This document shows positions 23,127-31,804 of a DNA stretch of 64,000 nucleotides, piece by piece (the first letter of the stretch is position 1; each line of letters opens with the position of its first letter). A model generated the notes under the pieces. It made no database searches. It had not been told where the DNA came from and was given only the letters and a program-made list of their open reading frames with translations. The stretch lies in the NCBI RefSeq assembly GCF_037126435.1, contig NZ_CP147020.1:2097293-2161292 (forward strand). Direction: 5' to 3'. Both the position numbers and the translations under genes were made by a program. The DNA comes from Bernardetia sp. ABR2-2B. Lineage in GTDB: Bacteria; Bacteroidota; Bacteroidia; Cytophagales; Bernardetiaceae.

Positions 23127-24161
23127 TTATAGCTCTATCAAAAAAGCTATTGTATCAACACCATCAGCATAGTCTGATACTTTAGGGTGTTGTGCTTGTC
23201 CAAATTCAATACTATTTTCAAACCACGCATCTGTAGAAACTATTACTTGTATCTGTTCTTCTTTTTCTTTTAAAGTCTGTTTTACTTCCTCTATATTTTG
23301 ATAAATTTCATAATATAAAACTCCAGTAGGGGAAGAAATAGAAGTATCTTTCGTAAGTAAAAGATTAAAAGCATCAAAGTGATGAATCTGTTCCATTAAA
23401 TAAATAGCTTTATAATAATCGTAATTATTTGCATATTTATTATGATTTTTCATAGAATTCCATTGCAAATAGACAGTATCTAATAACTTTCCAAAATCAT
23501 ACCCTTTTGGTACGTAAAGCTTTGAAACATTACGACACCCCAAACCAAAATACTGAAAAATATCTATTGACAGACGTTCTAAATCCTCTTGTGTTTCATC
23601 TCCTCTTATTATAGCAACTGACGAACGGTTTTTACGAATAATACTTGGATATTTTCCAAAGTAATACTCAAAATAACGAGCTGTATTATTACTTCCCGTT
23701 GCGATATAAGCATCAGCACCTTTTAGGTTAGGACGAAGCGAAATATAGTTTTTAAATGCTGGTTCTACTTCAAAAGCCCATTCTATTAACTTTTCTATTA
23801 GAATTGTATCTTTTTGGCTTGGCTTTATCCAAACTGTATGCCCACTCAAAAGCACAGAAAGAATATCATGAAAGCCAACAAAAGGAATGTTTCCTGCTAG
23901 AATTAACCCCACATTTTTTGTAGGAAAATCTACTCCTATTTTATCTAATTTTTCTAAATCATAGTTTTTGAGCCAATTATCTAAACTTTCTTTTGTTAGC
24001 ATACTACGAATAGATGCTAAAGCAAATTCTGTATTTTCGGGTGTAAACCAATTATTATGGATATAGGCTTGATGAAAAATAGGCTGTTTTTCTTCTTTTG
24101 AGAGAGCATCTATAAAATTACCTAGTGCAACTAAAGCAGCTTTACGGTGAGAAAGTGTCAT
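23127..24161 (-). CDS. Acyl-CoA reductase (LuxC-like)
   Basis: The protein (344 residues from ATG 24161) belongs to the LuxC-like acyl-CoA reductase group of the aldehyde dehydrogenase superfamily. Seen are VGLILAGNIPFVGFHDIL (nucleotide-binding loop), YIATGSNNTARYFEYYF and the catalytic-Cys region FQYFGLGCRNVSKLYVPKG. In Bacteroidota this enzyme often accompanies ferredoxin or lipid genes; here it stands alone. An ATG at 24206 would lie inside the -7 promoter box at 24204-24211, so the shorter start is preferred. It reduces acyl-CoA or acyl thioesters to aldehyde with NADPH; the chain length is unknown. Confidence 0.85.
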   Translation of the reverse strand: MTLSHRKAALVALGNFIDALSKEEKQPIFHQAYIHNNWFTPENTEFALASIRSMLTKESLDNWLKNYDLEKLDKIGVDFPTKNVGLILAGNIPFVGFHDILSVLLSGHTVWIKPSQKDTILIEKLIEWAFEVEPAFKNYISLRPNLKGADAYIATGSNNTARYFEYYFGKYPSIIRKNRSSVAIIRGDETQEDLERLSIDIFQYFGLGCRNVSKLYVPKGYDFGKLLDTVYLQWNSMKNHNKYANNYDYYKAIYLMEQIHHFDAFNLLLTKDTSISSPTGVLYYEIYQNIEEVKQTLKEKEEQIQVIVSTDAWFENSIEFGQAQHPKVSDYADGVDTIAFLIEL

Positions 24162-24203
24162 TACTAATACAGAGAATAAGTTATACAAATTTGAAATAGT
24201 CTG

Positions 24204-24211
24204 CAAAGATA
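24204..24211 (-). promoter_or_regulatory. -7 box for the acyl-CoA reductase gene
   Basis: On the minus strand 24211-24204 reads TATCTTTG, an exact TAnnTTTG match. Transcription would start around 24198, which excludes the ATG at 24206 and supports the ATG at 24161. No clear -33 TTG is seen. Confidence 0.5.
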
Positions 24212-24270
24212 TAAAAATTATATAGCATATATTTTAGTATAAAGTTTCTTTAACTCATTTTGATAAACAC

Positions 24271-24305
24271 AAAAAATCCTGTCTGATTACTCAAACAGGA
24301 TTTTT
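24271..24305. terminator. Bidirectional terminator downstream of the barrel gene
   Basis: A perfect 11-bp stem pairs 24272-24282 with 24295-24305, with A/T runs on both sides. It lies 44 bases after the stop of the minus-strand gene 24349-25080. Confidence 0.82.
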
Positions 24306-24348
24306 ATAAATTCTTATTGGTTTATATCAATTGATATAAATGGTTAGA

Positions 24349-25080
24349 TTATAGACTGAAACCTAAACCTACCATGAAAGCAACATCACTAAAACTTGCT
24401 TTATTGATTTGCTGACTAGCAGCAGTAACATCACCTGCTCTACGAATAGATCTTGAGAATCCGTGACGGTAACGAGTATCTACTAACAAAGTAGCAAATT
24501 TTACATCAAACTGTAAACCTAAACCTACTATTGCTCCAATGTCATGAGGCTCAAAGCTATTTGTTACATCATAAGTACGGTCATAAGGAAAACCTCCAAC
24601 AGTAGCTACTTCACGGCTATACGTGTAAGCATTGTAGTTATAAGAAGGTCCAACGTAAATACGTGGGTGATATACAGAAAGAACAGGAATACGTACATTC
24701 AATAAAGCATTTGCTTGAAAGTTATTTGCACGGTAAGTAGTTGTTCTGTCATAGAAAGTAGTGAAGGCATTTTGAGTCCAGCCTAATTCTAATTCTGCAC
24801 CTACCCATTTGGTAAAGTTATAACGACCGAATACGTGAATTTGAGGAGCAAAGTTTTTACCAGCTCCATCTTGGTATCTGAAATATTCTGTATCGGCACC
24901 AACACGAATATCAGCAAGGTTAAAGCCTGACTTAAAGCCGACCATAAGTTTAGATTCAGTTTCGCCAGCTCCGTCTTGAGCAAAGGCAGCACCTGAAGTT
25001 AATACGACTGCACATACTGCAGTAGCGATAGCACGGATTGAACGTTTCAAAGAGAATTCAATGTTAAAGGGTACTTTCAT
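24349..25080 (-). CDS. PorT-like outer-membrane beta-barrel protein
   Basis: The 243-residue protein has a signal peptide ending TSGAAFAQ (cleavage after about residue 34), then amphipathic strands. Examples are LMVGFKSGFNLADIRVGAD, FGRYNFTKWVGAELELGW and the last strand VAFMVGLGFSL, ending in an aromatic-aliphatic pattern as barrels do. It matches the Bacteroidota PorT/outer_membrane-beta-brl family of 8-stranded barrels. The N-terminal n-region is unusually long and basic (SLKRSIRAIATAV). It sits alone, flanked by a terminator and an 898-base gap. Confidence 0.88.
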   Translation of the reverse strand: MKVPFNIEFSLKRSIRAIATAVCAVVLTSGAAFAQDGAGETESKLMVGFKSGFNLADIRVGADTEYFRYQDGAGKNFAPQIHVFGRYNFTKWVGAELELGWTQNAFTTFYDRTTTYRANNFQANALLNVRIPVLSVYHPRIYVGPSYNYNAYTYSREVATVGGFPYDRTYDVTNSFEPHDIGAIVGLGLQFDVKFATLLVDTRYRHGFSRSIRRAGDVTAASQQINKASFSDVAFMVGLGFSL

Positions 25081-25978
25081 AATTTAAAAGGTTGTTGTTG
25101 TAAGATAACGGATTTTGTTCGAAAAAAGTAAATTTTCTCCAAAATAGAAAACTTTGCTGCAAAGGAAAGCATTTTTTTTTGATTTCTTGCAAATTTTATT
25201 CACTTATTTTTCTGAATAAAGCTATTGAATTCTATTTTATCTCTATATCTATTTTCGTTCAACTTAAATAATACTACTTGATTATAGTCTAATAAGCCAA
25301 ATTAAGTAAGAAATACAGTTAGATTAATAGGTTAATTTACATAAAAAAATAAAGTAATAAAAATTTGATGTAAATAAAAAAAAGTTGCTGTTTTATACTT
25401 TGTTTTACTCTTAAAAAGATTTTTCAAGAAAATGTCATCATAATACAAGACCGTTTATGTTTAGTAATTCGTTTTTGTATCAGAATGATTTTCCCAAAAC
25501 ATTTTATTTCTTTTTGGAATTTTTATTAAAAATTGGTCAAAAATAAATTTGAACCCAAAAATACTAAAAATTATAGACAAAACTAATTCTGTTCTACAAG
25601 AAAATTATTTTTATTGACAAAAATGAGAAAAAATGAGATAAGAGTTACTTTGTTTCAAAATTTGTATAGCTATTACCATTTATCATCATTAAAGATTAGA
25701 TTAAGGAACAATTAAAAAAAAGTTCTATTCAAAAAAGATTAACAAGTTCCTATACGTATATAATACCTTTCTAGTTACTTTGTTTAATTTTTTTTCTTCT
25801 GATAAGCTAGTAAAGTCAAATTCATTTCCACAACTTATTACTATTTCTAATCAACCTTTGTATATTTGCAATCTACTTTTGAGATACTATTAGTTTAATA
25901 AACTTTGCTCTCTCTTAATATACTCTAACTTTTGAAAAGAGTCTATCATATATTAACTATTTATACCTTTATATTTTT
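25081..25978. other. 898-base AT-rich gap between the barrel gene and the Wzm gene
   Basis: This is the longest gene-free stretch. I find no ORF or RNA gene. It holds CTTTGC-TG-CAAAG (25152-25164) before the barrel gene and a 13-bp direct repeat, AGTTACTTTGTTT, at 25643-25655 and 25773-25785. An exact TAnnTTTG (TATATTTG) lies at 25861-25868, about 110 bases before the wzm start. The last is the best promoter candidate for the exporter. No decayed gene is visible. Confidence 0.5.
25861..25868 (+). promoter_or_regulatory. Candidate -7 box for the wzm-wzt genes
   Basis: TATATTTG at 25861-25868 matches TAnnTTTG exactly. It lies about 110 bases before the GTG start of the permease gene, which would give a transcript leader of roughly 105 bases. 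A -33 element is not clear. Confidence 0.35.
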
Positions 25979-26866
25979 GTGAAAGAAAACGATTCATCAG
26001 ATTACGATTTATTTATCAAAGCAGGTCAGACAGAGAGCAACTATTGGAAAGACCTTTGGCGATATAGAGAGCTTTTTTATATTCTGACTTGGAGAGACTT
26101 GAAAGTCCGTTATAAACAAACTGTTTTGGGTATTGCTTGGAGTGTGATTCGTCCACTTCTTACCATGATAATATTTACAGTTGTTTTTAGTGGCGTCGCA
26201 GGGCTTCCTTCTGAAGGAAATGCTCCTTATGCTGTTATGGTTTATGTAGGACTTTTGCCTTGGCAGTTTTTTGCAAATGCACTTTCAGAAAGCAGTAATA
26301 GTTTGGTTGGCAGTGCTAATCTGATTTCTAAAGTTTATTTTCCTCGTTTGATTATTCCAACAGCTTCCATTATTACAGCCTGTGTAGATTTTCTGATTTC
26401 TTTCGTTCTTCTACTTATCCTAATGGCTGTTTATCAGTATGTTCCGAGTTGGAAAATAATCTTTCTACCTTTCTTTCTACTTGTTGCATTTTTGGCTGCT
26501 TTTGGTGTGGGACTTCTACTGACAGCTATGAACGTAAAATACAGAGATTTTAAATATATTATCCCTTTTATTATTCAGTTTGGTGTTTATATTTCTCCTG
26601 TTGGTTTTAGTAGCAATATTGTTTATGAAAAATTAGGTAAAAAAATGATAGAGATGAATATGGATTGGCTAACAGATTATTTAGTAGCTCTATATGCTCT
26701 CAATCCAATGGTAGGAGTTATTGATGGTTTTCGTTGGTCTATTATTGGTAATGCTCAAATGAACTGGAGCATGTTTAGTGTCTCTATTATTATGTGCTTA
26801 CTTATTTTGGGGTATGCTGTGTATTATTTCCGAAAGACAGAAAAAACATTCGCAGATGTAATATAA
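25979..26866 (+). CDS. Polysaccharide ABC exporter permease (Wzm type)
   Basis: The 295-residue membrane protein starts at a GTG. It has an N-terminal amphipathic helix with the RELFYILTWRDLKVRYKQT motif of ABC-2 polysaccharide exporters, then six membrane segments (for example IRPLLTMIIFTVVFSGVAG and KIIFLPFFLLVAFLAAFGV). With the ATPase encoded downstream it moves undecaprenyl-linked O-polysaccharide or teichoic-acid-like glycans across the inner membrane. The pair is separate from the glycan operon at 15949-19795. Confidence 0.93.
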   Translation: MKENDSSDYDLFIKAGQTESNYWKDLWRYRELFYILTWRDLKVRYKQTVLGIAWSVIRPLLTMIIFTVVFSGVAGLPSEGNAPYAVMVYVGLLPWQFFANALSESSNSLVGSANLISKVYFPRLIIPTASIITACVDFLISFVLLLILMAVYQYVPSWKIIFLPFFLLVAFLAAFGVGLLLTAMNVKYRDFKYIIPFIIQFGVYISPVGFSSNIVYEKLGKKMIEMNMDWLTDYLVALYALNPMVGVIDGFRWSIIGNAQMNWSMFSVSIIMCLLILGYAVYYFRKTEKTFADVI

Positions 26867-26941
26867 TCTAAGTTAGATTTTAATAATCAGAATTATATTA
26901 TTCGGTTTATTAAATTTGTATTGTTATAATTTAAAAATAAA

Positions 26942-28219
26942 ATGAGTCAAAGCCAAAGTGTCATTCGTGTTGAAGATTTAGGAAAAAAATATGTTATAGG
27001 ACAAGACCAACAAGGAAACTATCAGTCTTTACGAGATGTAATTACTGACAAGGTAAAATCTGTTTTTTCTAAAAAAAAGGAAACCAATGACTTTAAAGAT
27101 TTTTGGGCATTAAAGGATGTTAGTTTTGATATACAACAAGGCGACAGAGTAGGAATTATTGGTCGTAATGGAGCTGGGAAATCTACGCTCTTGAAAGTAT
27201 TGAGCCGTATTACAGAACCCACAACAGGTAGTATTTCTATCAAAGGACGTGTAGCAAGTCTTTTAGAAGTAGGAACAGGTTTTCATCCCGAGCTATCAGG
27301 TAGAGAAAATATTTTTCTTAATGGAGCTATTTTGGGAATGGGAAGAAAAGAAATTAAATCTAAATTTGATGAAATTGTTGATTTTTCTGAAATAGAAAAG
27401 TTTTTGGATACTCCTGTAAAACGCTACTCTTCAGGTATGTATGTACGTCTAGCCTTTGCTGTGGCTGCACATTTAGAACCTGAAATCCTGATTGTAGATG
27501 AAGTATTGGCTGTTGGAGATAGCAAATTTCAGAAAAAATGCTTGGGAAAAATGGGAGAAGTTTCTAGCCAAGGTAGAACTATTTTGTTTGTTAGTCATAA
27601 CACTACTTTTGTCAGAAGTCTTTGTAATAAGGGAATTTGGTTAGATAAAGGACAAGTTAGACAGACAGGAACAACAAGTGAAGTAATTAATAACTACTTA
27701 TCTTCTATGCACGACCAAGTATTTGATGAAAATAGTGAAATTCATAATAGCTTGAACAGAAGAGGAAGAGGAGATGCTCGTTTTAGTAAAATCGTAATTA
27801 CTGATACAAATGATATAGAGCTTCCTAATTTTTTGAGTGGTCAGAATATCAAATTTAATTTTGAAACAAAAATTAACGAACCTCTATCTTCGCTTTTTAT
27901 ATCTTTTCTATTCAAATCCTCTACTGGAGAAATTATAACCAATACAAAAAAACAAGATATTTCTATCTTTCTTCGTCCAAATGAAAAAAATTACACTATT
28001 TCTTTTTCTATTATACTAGAAAATACTCCTTTTCGTGCAGGAGAGTATGATATGTATTTTTGGCTAGGGCAATCTGTCGAAACCTTTTTTGATATTGTAG
28101 ATTCTGTTTTACCTCCTCTTCAAATTACTACAGATAAAAATGAAGATGAGTTGGCATATAACCCAGCAGCTCCTCATGGTTTTTTTGATATAAATACGCA
28201 TGTTGTTGCAGCAAAATAA
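26942..28219 (+). CDS. Polysaccharide ABC exporter ATPase (Wzt type)
   Basis: The 425-residue protein has an ABC domain with Walker A GRNGAGKS (74-81), signature YSSGM (162-166) and Walker B ILIVDE (182-187). After residue 255 comes a beta-rich C-terminal domain as in carbohydrate-binding Wzt proteins (SLFISFLFKSSTGEI, RAGEYDMYFWLGQ), which recognise the glycan to be exported. It follows the permease by 75 bases and should form the exporter with it. CysD follows 27 bases later. Confidence 0.94.
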   Translation: MSQSQSVIRVEDLGKKYVIGQDQQGNYQSLRDVITDKVKSVFSKKKETNDFKDFWALKDVSFDIQQGDRVGIIGRNGAGKSTLLKVLSRITEPTTGSISIKGRVASLLEVGTGFHPELSGRENIFLNGAILGMGRKEIKSKFDEIVDFSEIEKFLDTPVKRYSSGMYVRLAFAVAAHLEPEILIVDEVLAVGDSKFQKKCLGKMGEVSSQGRTILFVSHNTTFVRSLCNKGIWLDKGQVRQTGTTSEVINNYLSSMHDQVFDENSEIHNSLNRRGRGDARFSKIVITDTNDIELPNFLSGQNIKFNFETKINEPLSSLFISFLFKSSTGEIITNTKKQDISIFLRPNEKNYTISFSIILENTPFRAGEYDMYFWLGQSVETFFDIVDSVLPPLQITTDKNEDELAYNPAAPHGFFDINTHVVAAK

Positions 28220-28246
28220 TTTAATTTCTTTTTTAATTTAATTACA

Positions 28247-29149
28247 ATGAAGTATAATTTTTCTCATCTTGACCAACTTGAAGCAGAAGCAATTTATATA
28301 ATGCGTGAAACAGTTGCTCAATTTGAAAATATAGCATTACTTTTTTCAGGAGGAAAAGACTCAATCACACTTCTTCATTTAGCTCGTAAGGCATTTTACC
28401 CTGCCCAAATTCCATTTCCATTATTGCATATTGATACAGGGCATAATTTTACAGAAGCTATTGAATTTAGAGATTATTTAGTAGAAAAAACAAATACGGA
28501 GCTTCTTGTTCGTTATGTTCAAGACACTATTAATCAAGGGAAAGCAAAGGAAGAGACAGGTTATACAGCAAGTAGAAATAAATTACAGAGTATTACACTT
28601 TTAGATGCCATTGAAGAACTAAAACTTGATGCTTGTTTTGGAGGAGGAAGAAGAGATGAAGAAAAAGCACGAGCAAAAGAACGCTTTTTTTCTCATAGAG
28701 ATAGTTTTGGAGAATGGAGTCCAAAAAATCAGCGTCCAGAAGTATGGAATTTGTTTAATGGAAAGAAACAACACGATGAAAATTTTAGAATCTTTCCTCT
28801 TTCCAACTGGACAGAACTAGATGTTTGGCAATATGTAGAACGAGAAAAATTAGAATTACCTTCACTTTACTTTACTCATCAAAGAGAATGTTTTGTTAGA
28901 GATGGTGTAATTATGGGGGTTACAGATTTTATGCAACTTCGCCCAGAAGAAGAAAAAAAAATAATGCAAGTGCGTTTTCGTACCTTAGGTGATGCTACCT
29001 GTACGGGTGCGATAGAATCTCCAGCTTCTAGTGTTTCTGAAATCGTAAATGAAGTAGCAGCTATGCGTCTGACTGAAAGAGCAGGAAGAGCAGATGATTT
29101 GCGTTCGGAAGCTGCTATGGAAGACCGTAAGAAAGAAGGGTATTTTTAA
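28247..29149 (+). CDS. cysD: Sulfate adenylyltransferase subunit 2
   Basis: The 300-residue protein has the PP-loop SGGKDS (34-39), LHIDTGHNFTEAIEFRDYL, DACFGGGRRDEEKARAKER and the CysD-type tail TERAGRADDLRSEAAMEDRK ending GYF. It makes APS from ATP and sulfate with the GTPase CysN, for sulfate assimilation or sulfation. No cysN follows; instead a terminator lies at 29157-29195. It is placed after the glycan exporter, so a role in sulfated glycan is possible, but the position could be chance. Confidence 0.95.
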   Translation: MKYNFSHLDQLEAEAIYIMRETVAQFENIALLFSGGKDSITLLHLARKAFYPAQIPFPLLHIDTGHNFTEAIEFRDYLVEKTNTELLVRYVQDTINQGKAKEETGYTASRNKLQSITLLDAIEELKLDACFGGGRRDEEKARAKERFFSHRDSFGEWSPKNQRPEVWNLFNGKKQHDENFRIFPLSNWTELDVWQYVEREKLELPSLYFTHQRECFVRDGVIMGVTDFMQLRPEEEKKIMQVRFRTLGDATCTGAIESPASSVSEIVNEVAAMRLTERAGRADDLRSEAAMEDRKKEGYF

Positions 29150-29156
29150 AATAACA

Positions 29157-29195
29157 AAAGCTCTTTTATTGAAACAACTTCAACAAAAGAGCTTT
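29157..29195. terminator. Terminator between convergent cysD and Sel1 genes
   Basis: A 17-bp stem with one mismatch pairs 29157-29173 with 29179-29195 around an ACAAC loop. It lies eight bases after the cysD stop, and its A/T flanks let it serve the minus-strand gene at 29227-30453 as well. Confidence 0.82.
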
Positions 29196-29226
29196 ATCTT
29201 ATATGATTTTTAAATAAATATTATTC

Positions 29227-30453
29227 CTAATCTAGTGAAGCCCAAACCTCTTTTGTTATCTTAATTCCTTTTTTTTCTGCTTGTTCAAAATAATATTTAG
29301 CTTCTGACTTTTGTTTTTTGGCTAGGTAAATTTCACCTAAAAGCTTGTAACCTTCTGCATCTTCTGTATAAATTTTTATATAATCATTTAGATACAAAAT
29401 TGCTTCTGATAGATTTGATGATGCAATCAAATTATCTTTGTGCATAATGGCTAAATATTTTAAAACTTGAGGATTCTTTTTAGAAGACACTTTTTGAAAA
29501 TGAGCATAAGCAACTTCATTATTTTTCATATTCCAAGCTTTTACACCTTCTTCAAAGTGATTAACTGTTACAACTTCATTTTTAGCGACATTATTCGTAT
29601 TTTTTGTAAGCCTAATACTTTCAAGGTTTTCTTGAAGTTGTTGATTTTCTAGCCATAATAAAGCTATCTCACTGTTTTGTCTTGCAGCTTGATTGTAATA
29701 ATTAGTAGCTAAATCATTATTTTTTTCTATAACTTCTCCCTCTTCATACGTTTTTGCCAAAAGAAGTTGAGCCTCTACAGAATTATTTTTTGCTGCTTTT
29801 TGCAACCAAAATTTAGCTTTTACCCAATTTGGTCTTACATTTGATTTTGTATCTAAATACGTTTTTCCTAGCTGATACTGTGCATTCTTATCATTATTCA
29901 TAGCTAAATAAAAACGATAAGTAGGCAAATCTGAAGACAACCAACGCTTTGCATCTATACGCTCTAAAGCTTCCGAAGCACGAGGATATTTACCTCCCCA
30001 CGCTTGTAAGTAGCAAAGAGCTGCCTGTTCCATATTTTGCTCTACGCCGTTTCCTTTTTCATACAAATTTCCTAAACGAAAAGCAGCTTGTGCATTTCCT
30101 TGCTCTAAAGCACGTTGATACAAATCAGCGGCCTTCAAAAAATTTGTTTTTGTTCCTATTCCTAACTCATAAAACTGTGCAAGAGCAACTTGTGCAGAAT
30201 CATAGCCCAAATAAGCTGATTTCTCATACAACTGAAATGCTTTTTCATAATGGGCTGTTGTTGAAGCATTTTTCTCTTGCTGTTTGCCTTGTTGGTATGC
30301 AACAGTTGCATCATTTGCTTGTAGGTTTTGAGCAAAAGAAGAAAATGTAATAAGAATAGTTGTAAGTAAGGTAGTTATCATTGTAGTAATAAGTGCTATA
30401 TATTTTTTGTAAAATCGTTTTTCCTGTATTTGATATTTTTTATAACTCATCAA
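29227..30453 (-). CDS. Exported Sel1-like repeat (TPR) protein
   Basis: The 408-residue protein begins with a basic n-region and a hydrophobic segment (YIALITTMITTLLTTILITF, then SSFAQN), a signal peptide. At least five Sel1-like repeats follow (KSAYLGYDSAQVALAQFYEL, GNAQAAFRLGNLYEKGNG, KNAQYQLGKTYL, NSVEAQLLLAKTYEEG), then two ordinary TPR motifs near the end. Such repeats are protein-interaction scaffolds in the envelope. The partner is unknown. It is monocistronic, and an ATG one codon later is an equal start choice. Confidence 0.82.
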   Translation of the reverse strand: MMSYKKYQIQEKRFYKKYIALITTMITTLLTTILITFSSFAQNLQANDATVAYQQGKQQEKNASTTAHYEKAFQLYEKSAYLGYDSAQVALAQFYELGIGTKTNFLKAADLYQRALEQGNAQAAFRLGNLYEKGNGVEQNMEQAALCYLQAWGGKYPRASEALERIDAKRWLSSDLPTYRFYLAMNNDKNAQYQLGKTYLDTKSNVRPNWVKAKFWLQKAAKNNSVEAQLLLAKTYEEGEVIEKNNDLATNYYNQAARQNSEIALLWLENQQLQENLESIRLTKNTNNVAKNEVVTVNHFEEGVKAWNMKNNEVAYAHFQKVSSKKNPQVLKYLAIMHKDNLIASSNLSEAILYLNDYIKIYTEDAEGYKLLGEIYLAKKQKSEAKYYFEQAEKKGIKITKEVWASLD

Positions 30454-30947
30454 AATCTATTTTTGATTAAAAGCTTATTTTTTATTTATTTTTTAGTATA
30501 AATAATAAAATTTATGCTAATTAACTTAAATAAGTAATAGCCAAAATTAATGCCTTGATTTACTTTAAATACGTAGAATTATATAGGAGGTTGTATTTTT
30601 CCGATTAAGTTATTGCTTGTATCGGTTAGTGATGGTTTAATTCAGATAAAAATTTCGCTTATTTTTAGAGCGACTGAGTTATAAATAAATAATTACTTTT
30701 TGGGCATTTTGTTTAACTTTTTTAGATAAAAACAGCTTAATATCACGAATCTCTTAAAAAAAAGAGAGAAAATACTATTTTCAAATACAAATATAGAACT
30801 ATTTTAGTTATTATTCTATTAATTGGTAGCAATACTATTTTATTTTGTATCTAAAAAAGCCTACCTTTGCACTCTTTTTGTGCTGTGGAGTTTGCATACC
30901 TTCGCCGTATTCTATTTCATTTTATTATCCTAAATTACGAAATCAAA
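30454..30947. other. 494-base gap before queE
   Basis: This AT-rich stretch lies between the divergent Sel1 gene and queE. It contains a short inverted repeat, CCGAT...ATCGG, near 30601-30626 and a promoter box at 30862-30869. No RNA fold of preQ1 type could be recognised by eye, and no ORF seems real. Confidence 0.45.
30862..30869 (+). promoter_or_regulatory. -7 box for queE
   Basis: TACCTTTG at 30862-30869 matches TAnnTTTG exactly and is followed by GCAC, a frequent context in this phylum. It overlaps the longest possible start (TTG 30867), so transcription from here supports the ATG at 30948. Confidence 0.5.
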
Positions 30948-31670
30948 ATGCGTACTATATCTTCATCAAAACAATCAAAGTCAATTTCGAATTTAAAATC
31001 AGCTAGACAGATTAAGAAAGATTTTGAATCCTCATCTACACCGAAAAAAAAATCATCAATAAACTCGTCTGATACTTTTCTTCCAGTGATGGAAGCTTTT
31101 TATACCCTTCAAGGGGAAGGCGTTTTTATGGGACATGCAGCTTATTTTATCCGACTGGGAGGTTGTGATGTAGGTTGTTTTTGGTGCGATGTAAAAGAAT
31201 CGTGGGATAAAGAAGCACATCCAAAGCAATCTATTTCTCAAATTGTAAAAGAAGCAAGTTCTTTTCCTGCTCGTTTGGTCGTCATTACGGGAGGAGAGCC
31301 ATTGATGCACGATTTGGAAGAGCTTACGACGGCATTAAAAAAAGAAGGTTTTAGTGTTCATATCGAAACTTCAGGGGCGCATCCACTTTCAGGAACTTTA
31401 GACTGGATTACGCTTTCTCCAAAAAGATTTAAAAAGCCACTACCAGCTATTTACGAGAAAGCTCACGAGCTAAAAATGGTCGTTTATACACTTAGTGATT
31501 TGGAGTGGGCGCAAAAAGAAGCCAAAAAAGTTTCGGATTCTTGCAAACTACTTATTCAACCAGAATGGAGCAAGAGCAGCAAAAACTTACCTATTTTGAT
31601 AGAGTTTGTAAAAGAGAATCCTAGATGGCAAGTTTCTTTACAGACACACAAGTTTATGGATATTCCTTAA
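30948..31670 (+). CDS. queE: 7-carboxy-7-deazaguanine synthase
   Basis: The protein (240 residues from ATG 30948) is a radical-SAM enzyme with the QueE cluster motif Cys73-x3-Cys77-x2-Cys80 (GGCDVGCFWCDVKESW), MEAFYTLQGEGVFMG and VVITGGEPLMHD. It converts 6-carboxy-tetrahydropterin to 7-carboxy-7-deazaguanine in queuosine synthesis. About 44 Ser/Lys-rich residues precede the usual start of the fold, which is odd; a later start at the Met of VMEAFYTLQ is possible but would leave little room. It stands alone; queC and queD are not in the window. Confidence 0.92.
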   Translation: MRTISSSKQSKSISNLKSARQIKKDFESSSTPKKKSSINSSDTFLPVMEAFYTLQGEGVFMGHAAYFIRLGGCDVGCFWCDVKESWDKEAHPKQSISQIVKEASSFPARLVVITGGEPLMHDLEELTTALKKEGFSVHIETSGAHPLSGTLDWITLSPKRFKKPLPAIYEKAHELKMVVYTLSDLEWAQKEAKKVSDSCKLLIQPEWSKSSKNLPILIEFVKENPRWQVSLQTHKFMDIP

Positions 31671-31804
31671 TTTTAATTAGTGAATATCCAGCAAAATCAA
31701 TATTATTTTTGAAAAAGTAGGGAACACAAAACATAATTATACGTTCTAATAAAAAAATAGAATTATTTTTTTGTTAGTTTACTAAAAACATAAACCTCTA
31801 CTCT

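Noticed and set aside
24162-24206. Longer start for the acyl-CoA reductase
   Set aside because: ATG 24206 sits inside the likely -7 promoter element, before the expected transcription start.
30590-30870. Possible preQ1 riboswitch before queE
   Set aside because: No compact H-type pseudoknot with the conserved A-rich tail could be traced by eye; only AT-rich sequence and a weak inverted repeat are present.
30867-30947. Longer QueE start at TTG 30867
   Set aside because: It overlaps the TACCTTTG -7 box and the added residues do not resemble QueE.
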